This document shows, in pieces, positions 5,896-9,113 of a stretch of 9,113 nucleotides of DNA. The stretch is from JBHWPB01 sp043424675 (GTDB taxonomy: Bacteria; Bacillota; Bacilli; Lactobacillales; Carnobacteriaceae_A): the NCBI GenBank assembly GCA_043424675.1, contig JBHWPB010000052.1:1-9113 (forward strand). The letters run 5' to 3'. Within the stretch, counting starts at the first letter, position 1; each line of letters starts with the position of its first letter. The notes beneath the pieces are model-generated. The model did not search any database. It was given only the letters and a program-made list of their open reading frames with translations, and was not told where the DNA came from. The position numbers were made by a program, and so were the translations under genes.

Positions 5896-6588
5896 ATGAC
5901 TGCACATACAGAAAAATCTCGTTGGGGCGATTATGTTTCGAGTTTGGTTTATGGCGGATTGGATGGCATTATCACGACCTTTGCTGTAGTATCAGGAGTA
6001 GCCGGTGCTTCCTTAGCTCCAGAAATTATCATTATTTTAGGGTTTTCCAATCTTTTTGCTGATGGCTTTTCCATGGCAGTAGGCGATTATTTATCGAGTA
6101 AGTCCACCTACGAATATGAAAACCATGTCCGAGTTGTAGATAGAAGAGCGATTGAAGAAGATTTCCAGATGGAGACAGAGAGGTTAACTCAAGATTATAT
6201 CCGACAAGGAATGTCTGAAGAAGATGCCCGTCAAGTGTCGCGAACTTTTGCCAAGTATCCCGAGGTGATGACGAACCAACGTCTGGGAGAAGAAGAAATT
6301 GTTTCTAAAAGCCAACCCTTTAAGAACGCTTTAGTCACCTTCTTATCCTTTGCAATTTTTGGCGCTGTTCCTTTGTTGATCTATGTTGTCGCCATGATCA
6401 GAGGAGAACTGTTGGAAAACGCTTTTGTTGTTGCATCGGTGATGACGGGTATAACTCTTTTCATGTTAGGCGTTGCAAAATCAAAAGTCACTCGAGCGAA
6501 TTGGTTCAAATCTGGCCTGGAGATGTTTGTGGTGGGTGGACTTGCAGCCTTTGTCGCTTATGGCATCGGTTTTATTTTAGGCAATTAA
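5896..6588 (+). CDS. VIT1/CCC1 family iron/manganese transporter
   Basis: This 230-aa inner-membrane protein belongs to the VIT1/CCC1 family, which exports or stores Fe2+ and Mn2+, probably by proton antiport. It shows five hydrophobic spans. TM1 is near 18-38 (YGGLDGIITTFAVVSGVAGA, the family signature) and TM2 near 42-62 (FSNLFADGFSMAVGDYLS, with conserved Asp and Met). A charged cytosolic metal-binding hairpin (about 70-130, rich in Glu: EYENH, EEDFQMETERL, MSEEDARQ) comes next, then TM3 (FLSFAIFGAVPLLIYVV), TM4 (ASVMTGITLFMLGVA) and TM5 (FVVGGLAAFVAYGIGFIL). The ATG at 5896 is preferred over the longer open frame because AAAGGTGG lies seven to eight bases upstream and family proteins start this way (SRWGDYVSSLVYGGLDG). 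In bacteria the role is usually protection from metal excess. Metal choice is not clear. Confidence 0.92.
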   Translation: MTAHTEKSRWGDYVSSLVYGGLDGIITTFAVVSGVAGASLAPEIIIILGFSNLFADGFSMAVGDYLSSKSTYEYENHVRVVDRRAIEEDFQMETERLTQDYIRQGMSEEDARQVSRTFAKYPEVMTNQRLGEEEIVSKSQPFKNALVTFLSFAIFGAVPLLIYVVAMIRGELLENAFVVASVMTGITLFMLGVAKSKVTRANWFKSGLEMFVVGGLAAFVAYGIGFILGN

Positions 6589-6826
6589 ACAAGAAAAATT
6601 GCTCAGAAAGCGATTTTATGGTTGCCCTTTGAGTGCTTTTTTAGCATTCTTAGAAAAATCTAGTCTGAGAGTTTCAATAATCATTACTTGAGAATTAGAC
6701 GGATAGCTTCCGCCTTATCATAAAAAGAAGACAGGTCATGTTCTCCAATTCAACTGGGTAAGACACTAAAGAGATCTTAACAGGAGAACAGACAGCGGTG
6801 TTTAAGAGAGTATTACTTTAAAAGAA
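6589..6826. other. Non-coding stretch with weak terminator and long inverted repeat
   Basis: I find no coding remnant here. CTCAGAAAG (6602-6610) can pair imperfectly with CTTTGAG (about 6627-6633) ahead of six T (6637-6642), a modest terminator for the transporter gene. Further on, TGTTCTCC (6739-6746) pairs perfectly with GGAGAACA (6783-6790), extended by GTC/GAC outside a one-base bulge and TAAGA/TCTTA inside. Its role is unknown. Confidence 0.45.
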
Positions 6827-7015
6827 TTATGCTTCTGACGTGTCATCCATGACTTCGAGAACAAGTGAGGGATCATCCGTTATAATACCGTGAGCACCTC
6901 ATTCAATCAGTTCGCGCATGGTCTCTTCATCTTTTACTGTCCAATACCCAATTTTCACAGGGCGATCAGTAGCACCTCGGCTCAATTTAGGATCTGCGAG
7001 GGCAATTCCTTCAAA
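6827..7015 (-). pseudogene. C-terminal remnant of glycerophosphodiester phosphodiesterase (GDPD)
   Basis: Read on the minus strand, 7015 down to 6827 gives about 62 residues typical of the GDPD C-terminus: FEGIALADPKLS, then VKIGYWTVKDEETMRELIE, a TGA stop (6899-6901), then GAHGIITDDPSLVLEVM and a normal TAA. The W-T-V-x-D-E-x-x-M and G-(x)-GIITDDP motifs are hallmarks of this TIM-barrel phosphodiesterase, which releases glycerol 3-phosphate from glycerophosphodiesters. About 180 or more N-terminal residues, including the His/Glu catalytic residues, are missing, and the internal TGA falls where most members have another residue before Gly. It cannot encode an active enzyme. The upstream end abuts the P450 remnant on the other strand at about 7005-7015. 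Confidence 0.8.
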
Positions 7016-7103
7016 AGACATGGGCTACAGCATGTCGAACATGCCGATGATACCGAAAAGCGGTATTGTGAGGGCGGGCGTTCCTCCTCGTAAAATTAGT
7101 TAA
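7005..7103 (+). pseudogene. C-terminal remnant of a second CYP152 P450
   Basis: The frame from 7005 reads IPSKDMGYSMSNMPMIPKSG, then IVRAGV and a short tail to TAA at 7101-7103. The intact P450 at 1784-3058 ends IPSQDLGYSMSQIPMMPKSG, then IVMANV and a short tail. Most of the roughly 28 aligned residues are identical, but most shared codons differ at the third base, so this is an old paralogue or a transferred gene and not a recent copy of the local gene. Everything before this (about 390 residues with the haem Cys) is gone. The open frame extends upstream to 6918, but that part is the antisense of the GDPD remnant and is not P450-like. A terminator follows directly, as expected for a gene's natural end. 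Confidence 0.82.
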
Positions 7104-7112
7104 GAAACACTC

Positions 7113-7154
7113 AAGGCACAGAAGGATACTCTTCCCTCTGTGCCTTTTTGTTTT
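7113..7154 (+). terminator. Terminator after the P450 remnant, beside the dipeptidase 3' end
   Basis: AAGGCACAGA (7113-7122) pairs with TCTGTGCCTT (7137-7146), followed by TTTTTGTTTT on the plus strand. It is a natural end for the lost P450 gene. The same hairpin lies just past the dipeptidase stop on the minus strand, but there it lacks a good U-run. Confidence 0.82.
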
Positions 7155-8136
7155 AATTATCAAAGACTCTCAATGCATTTTTGAAGGCGAACTTTTCGAT
7201 ACGTTCAAGGGGCCAGTGTTCTTGTTCCAGTCTTTCAAAGAGTTTCGGCATGTCGCTCGGGGAATTGATTTCAAGCTCTCCTGAAACCCCGTCAAAATCT
7301 GTTCCAATGGCGAGCACCTCTTCTCCACCGATATTTAATATATGGTTGAGATGAAGCATCATATCGTCAATTCGTGCTTTGTCACTTTGACTGCTTAAGA
7401 ACTGAGGCGCGAAACATAAACCGATGACGCCACCTGAATCAGCAATCCCTCTGATATGTTTATCAGTCAAGTTTCTTGAATGATGGGTGATACTTCTGGC
7501 GTTAGCATGACTTGCCACAATTGGTTTTTTTGAATGGTTTAACACATCTGCTATCCCACCATCATTGAGATGAGAGACATCTGTTATCATTCCCAATTCA
7601 TCCATATATTGGATCCCCTCTATCCCAAAAGCTTTCAACCCCTTTTGATTTTCTACAGGATCAGCACTATTTGGATAACCAAAACAATTTTCATGATTCC
7701 AGAGGAGGCCGACCATCTGAAAACCTAGTTCAGCTAACTGTTCAATATTCTCTAAAGAATTCTCTGCCACACGCGCATCTTCTAAGGTTAAAATCGCGGA
7801 TAACTTCCCAGCTGCTTCGTTTTCGTAGATATCAGCAGCATGTTCAGCCCAAGCGATGGCCGCTGAATTTTTCTGGACTTCTTTCTTTAATCGACGAACT
7901 GCCGAGTTGATATAGGTAGCATCTTCTTCAGGGGTGTCAGGACTGAAGCGTTCGTCAACTTCTATACTGTCAAAATTACTATCTGGCAGCCAGACAGCAA
8001 AAGATTGCGCCAAGGCACCCCCTTCTTGGAGCCGCTTGATATCCACATGTGTATGCGAGTTTTCATAAAGTGAAGCGTCCTTTTCTTGCTGTAATATGTG
8101 TAAAATTGTATCTGCATGTAAATCGATATATTTCAT
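7153..8136 (-). CDS. Membrane-dipeptidase family (M19) zinc dipeptidase
   Basis: This 327-aa protein belongs to peptidase family M19 (renal dipeptidase fold), binuclear zinc enzymes of the amidohydrolase type that split dipeptides, including some with a D-residue at the C-terminal position. Metal ligands are visible in order: His7 and Asp9 (DLHADT), bridging Glu119 (LTLEDA), His189 (DVSHLND) and His210 (ASHANARS), with the catalytic-side Asp280 in GTDFDG. No signal peptide is present, so it acts in the cytoplasm, as is usual for the short bacterial members. The start at 8136 has AGGAGGG just upstream on the minus strand. It is transcribed divergently from rbsD. Its 3' end meets the terminator of the P450 remnant. 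Substrate is unknown; cell-wall or nutrient dipeptides are likely. Confidence 0.93.
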   Translation of the reverse strand: MKYIDLHADTILHILQQEKDASLYENSHTHVDIKRLQEGGALAQSFAVWLPDSNFDSIEVDERFSPDTPEEDATYINSAVRRLKKEVQKNSAAIAWAEHAADIYENEAAGKLSAILTLEDARVAENSLENIEQLAELGFQMVGLLWNHENCFGYPNSADPVENQKGLKAFGIEGIQYMDELGMITDVSHLNDGGIADVLNHSKKPIVASHANARSITHHSRNLTDKHIRGIADSGGVIGLCFAPQFLSSQSDKARIDDMMLHLNHILNIGGEEVLAIGTDFDGVSGELEINSPSDMPKLFERLEQEHWPLERIEKFAFKNALRVFDN

Positions 8137-8182
8137 TGCTTCCCTCCTGTTTCAGACGACGATGTCTCAAAGCACTGGGCAT

Positions 8183-8191
8183 ATTATAACA
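8183..8191 (-). promoter_or_regulatory. Extended -10 promoter of the dipeptidase gene
   Basis: On the minus strand this reads TGTTATAAT, a consensus extended -10. The -35 region is poor. Transcription would begin near 8176, about 40 bases before the ATG. Confidence 0.6.
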
Positions 8192-8217
8192 GATCCAAGA
8201 GCAGTTATATTTTTATA

Positions 8218-8296
8218 ACGGTTTAACAGGCAGTCAGAGAATTGTTTTCCCTGTCTATTGCAGTTTATATGAAAGCGTTGACAATGTGTTAACCGT
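8218..8296. promoter_or_regulatory. Inverted ACGGTT(T)AACA pair in the divergent promoter region
   Basis: ACGGTTTAACA (8218-8228) and TGTTAACCGT (8287-8296) are inverted copies, apart from one extra T. They flank the start of the rbs promoter, and the second lies between its -35 and -10. Half-sites of this kind with a central CG resemble LacI-family operators such as those of RbsR. No regulator gene is in the window. Confidence 0.4.
8270..8283 (+). promoter_or_regulatory. CcpA catabolite-responsive element (cre)
   Basis: TGAAAGCGTTGACA matches the Bacilli cre consensus TGWAANCGNTNWCA at every position. It contains the rbs -35 box (TTGACA, 8278-8283), so CcpA bound here should block RNA polymerase when preferred sugars are present. 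Confidence 0.85.
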
Positions 8297-8306
8297 AGTA
8301 TAATAT
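8278..8306 (+). promoter_or_regulatory. Sigma-A promoter of the rbs operon
   Basis: TTGACA (8278-8283) is perfect. The -10 is either TATAAT (8299-8304, 15-bp spacer) or TAATAT (8301-8306, 17-bp spacer). Transcription starts near 8311-8313, leaving a leader of about 100 bases that contains the palindrome ATCAAG-TT-CTTGAT (8320-8333). Confidence 0.78.
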
Positions 8307-8414
8307 GAGGTTAAATATAATCAAGTTCTTGATACTTATTCCCTAGACAATGAAAATTTTTTTCACACCTTTGATGCGGATAACTCGCTTACAACTGAAA
8401 GGAGAGATTTTGTT

Positions 8415-8816
8415 TTGAAGAAGCAGGGGATGTTGAATCATCCGATCTCACAAGCGTTATCTGGTTTGAGACATACAGATCAGATTGTGATAGGAGATGT
8501 AGGGTTACCTGTTCCGCTTGAAGTTGTTGAAATTGATATCTCGCTAAAAATTGGGACTCCTTCATTTATAGAAGTTCTGGAAGAAATTCTCAAAGATATG
8601 AAGATCGAGAAAATTATTTTAGCTGAGGAAATCAAAGAAGATAATCCAGAGCAATTAACAAAGATATCAGACATCATTGAACTCGGCGATGTAGACATCG
8701 AATTCATAGGTCATGAACAATTTAAGAAGCTAACAGTCGACTCCAAAGCGATCATAAGAACTGGTGAAGCCACGCCTTATTCGAATATCATTTTGCAGTC
8801 TGCTGTTATATTTTAA
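8415..8816 (+). CDS. rbsD: D-ribose pyranase RbsD
   Basis: RbsD converts the beta-pyranose form of ribose into the furanose form that ribokinase uses, and works as a ring-shaped oligomer in the cytoplasm. The 133-aa protein carries the family pattern: MKKQGMLNHPIS start, catalytic His20 with Asp22 in LRHTDQIVIGDVGLPVP, GTPSFIEVLEEI, ILAEEIKEDNP, HEQFKKLT and RTGEATPYSNIIL near the C-terminus. Length is normal (131-139). Translation starts at TTG 8415; AAAGGAGAG lies at 8398-8406 with a good gap, and the next in-frame ATG would remove conserved residues. It is the first gene of the operon, with rbsA 20 bp downstream. The upstream cre and operator repeats predict catabolite repression and substrate induction. 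rbsK and rbsR are not upstream and may lie beyond the window. Confidence 0.95.
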   Translation: MKKQGMLNHPISQALSGLRHTDQIVIGDVGLPVPLEVVEIDISLKIGTPSFIEVLEEILKDMKIEKIILAEEIKEDNPEQLTKISDIIELGDVDIEFIGHEQFKKLTVDSKAIIRTGEATPYSNIILQSAVIF

Positions 8817-8836
8817 TGCCAGAGAGGATTTTTAGT

Positions 8837-9113
8837 ATGGAAGTAAAAATGAGAGGCATTGATAAGACATTTGGAACAAATAAAGTCTTACACGAAGTAG
8901 AGATAGAAATTCGAACTGGAGAGGTTCATGGACTGATGGGAGAGAACGGGGCCGGCAAGTCGACTCTGATGAATATCTTAACCGGAGTTCATAAAAAAGA
9001 TGCTGGAACAATTACCATCGATGGTCGAGAAATCAACTTTGATAATCCGAAAGAAGCAGAAGAACATGGCATTGCCTTTATCCATCAAGAATTGAATAAT
9101 CTGTCACACATGA
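8837..9113 (+). CDS. rbsA: Ribose-type sugar ABC transporter ATPase RbsA (5' part, runs off window)
   Basis: This is the first 92 codons of the ATPase that powers ribose-type ABC uptake. A full protein has about 490-500 residues in two fused ATPase domains. Seen here are the N-terminal strand (MRGIDKTFGTNKVLHEVEIEI), the Walker A motif GENGAGKST (about residues 36-44) and the Q-loop region FIHQELN, which is characteristic of the RbsA/MglA sugar group. ATG 8837 has GAGAGGA at 8822-8828. It directly follows rbsD, as in B. subtilis rbsDACB. Ribose is inferred from the pairing with RbsD; the ATPase alone cannot tell ribose from other pentoses or autoinducer-2. The gene is cut by the window edge. 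Confidence 0.9.
   Translation, partial: MEVKMRGIDKTFGTNKVLHEVEIEIRTGEVHGLMGENGAGKSTLMNILTGVHKKDAGTITIDGREINFDNPKEAEEHGIAFIHQELNNLSHM

Noticed and set aside
6918..7004. N-terminal extension of the P450 remnant
   Set aside because: The translation has no P450 features, and the opposite strand reads as GDPD. It is a chance open frame.
1..9113. tRNA, rRNA, CRISPR array, insertion sequence or phage genes
   Set aside because: No regularly spaced repeats, cloverleaf-like segments, transposase or integrase frames were seen on either strand.

Overview
The window comes from a low-GC Gram-positive bacterium of the Bacilli. The evidence is AT-rich codon use, strong AGGAGG-type ribosome binding sites, GTG and TTG starts, compact hairpin-plus-U terminators, a Gram-positive lipobox, a perfect CcpA cre site and a rbsD-rbsA operon. 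Several gene families (CYP152 P450, short VIT1 transporter, PRK07105-like pyridoxamine kinase) are common in Bacillales and Lactobacillales. The genus cannot be fixed from this sequence alone.

Layout. Positions 137-3058 (+) hold three genes in tandem: a small NTF2/SnoaL-like protein, a PQQ-type sugar dehydrogenase lipoprotein, and a CYP152 fatty-acid peroxygenase P450. A pyridoxamine/pyridoxal kinase follows (3200-4027). Next is a non-coding leader (about 4060-4268) with a 15-codon leader peptide containing four consecutive Leu codons, several mutually exclusive hairpins and a strong terminator. It lies ahead of a cupin gene (4370-4753) and a short-chain dehydrogenase gene broken by a one-base frameshift (4798-5582), and that unit ends in a clean terminator (5592-5618). 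A VIT1/CCC1-type metal transporter follows (5896-6588).

Positions 6589-7152 hold no intact gene. The stretch contains the C-terminal remnant of a glycerophosphodiester phosphodiesterase (- strand, with an internal stop) butted head to head against the C-terminal remnant of a second CYP152 P450 (+ strand). This looks like the scar of a deletion that removed the 5' parts of two divergent genes. A terminator follows the P450 remnant.

On the right, an M19 dipeptidase (7153-8136, -) is divergent from a ribose-type uptake operon. That operon starts with rbsD (8415-8816) and runs off the window in rbsA (8837 onward). The 278-bp divergent region carries a promoter for each side, a cre site that contains the -35 box of rbsD, and inverted operator-like repeats.

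Most notable items: (1) the apparent leader-peptide attenuator in front of cupin/SDR; (2) the double pseudogene scar with a lost second CYP152 paralogue; (3) a CYP152 enzyme with Phe where OleT has His85 and BSbeta has Gln85.
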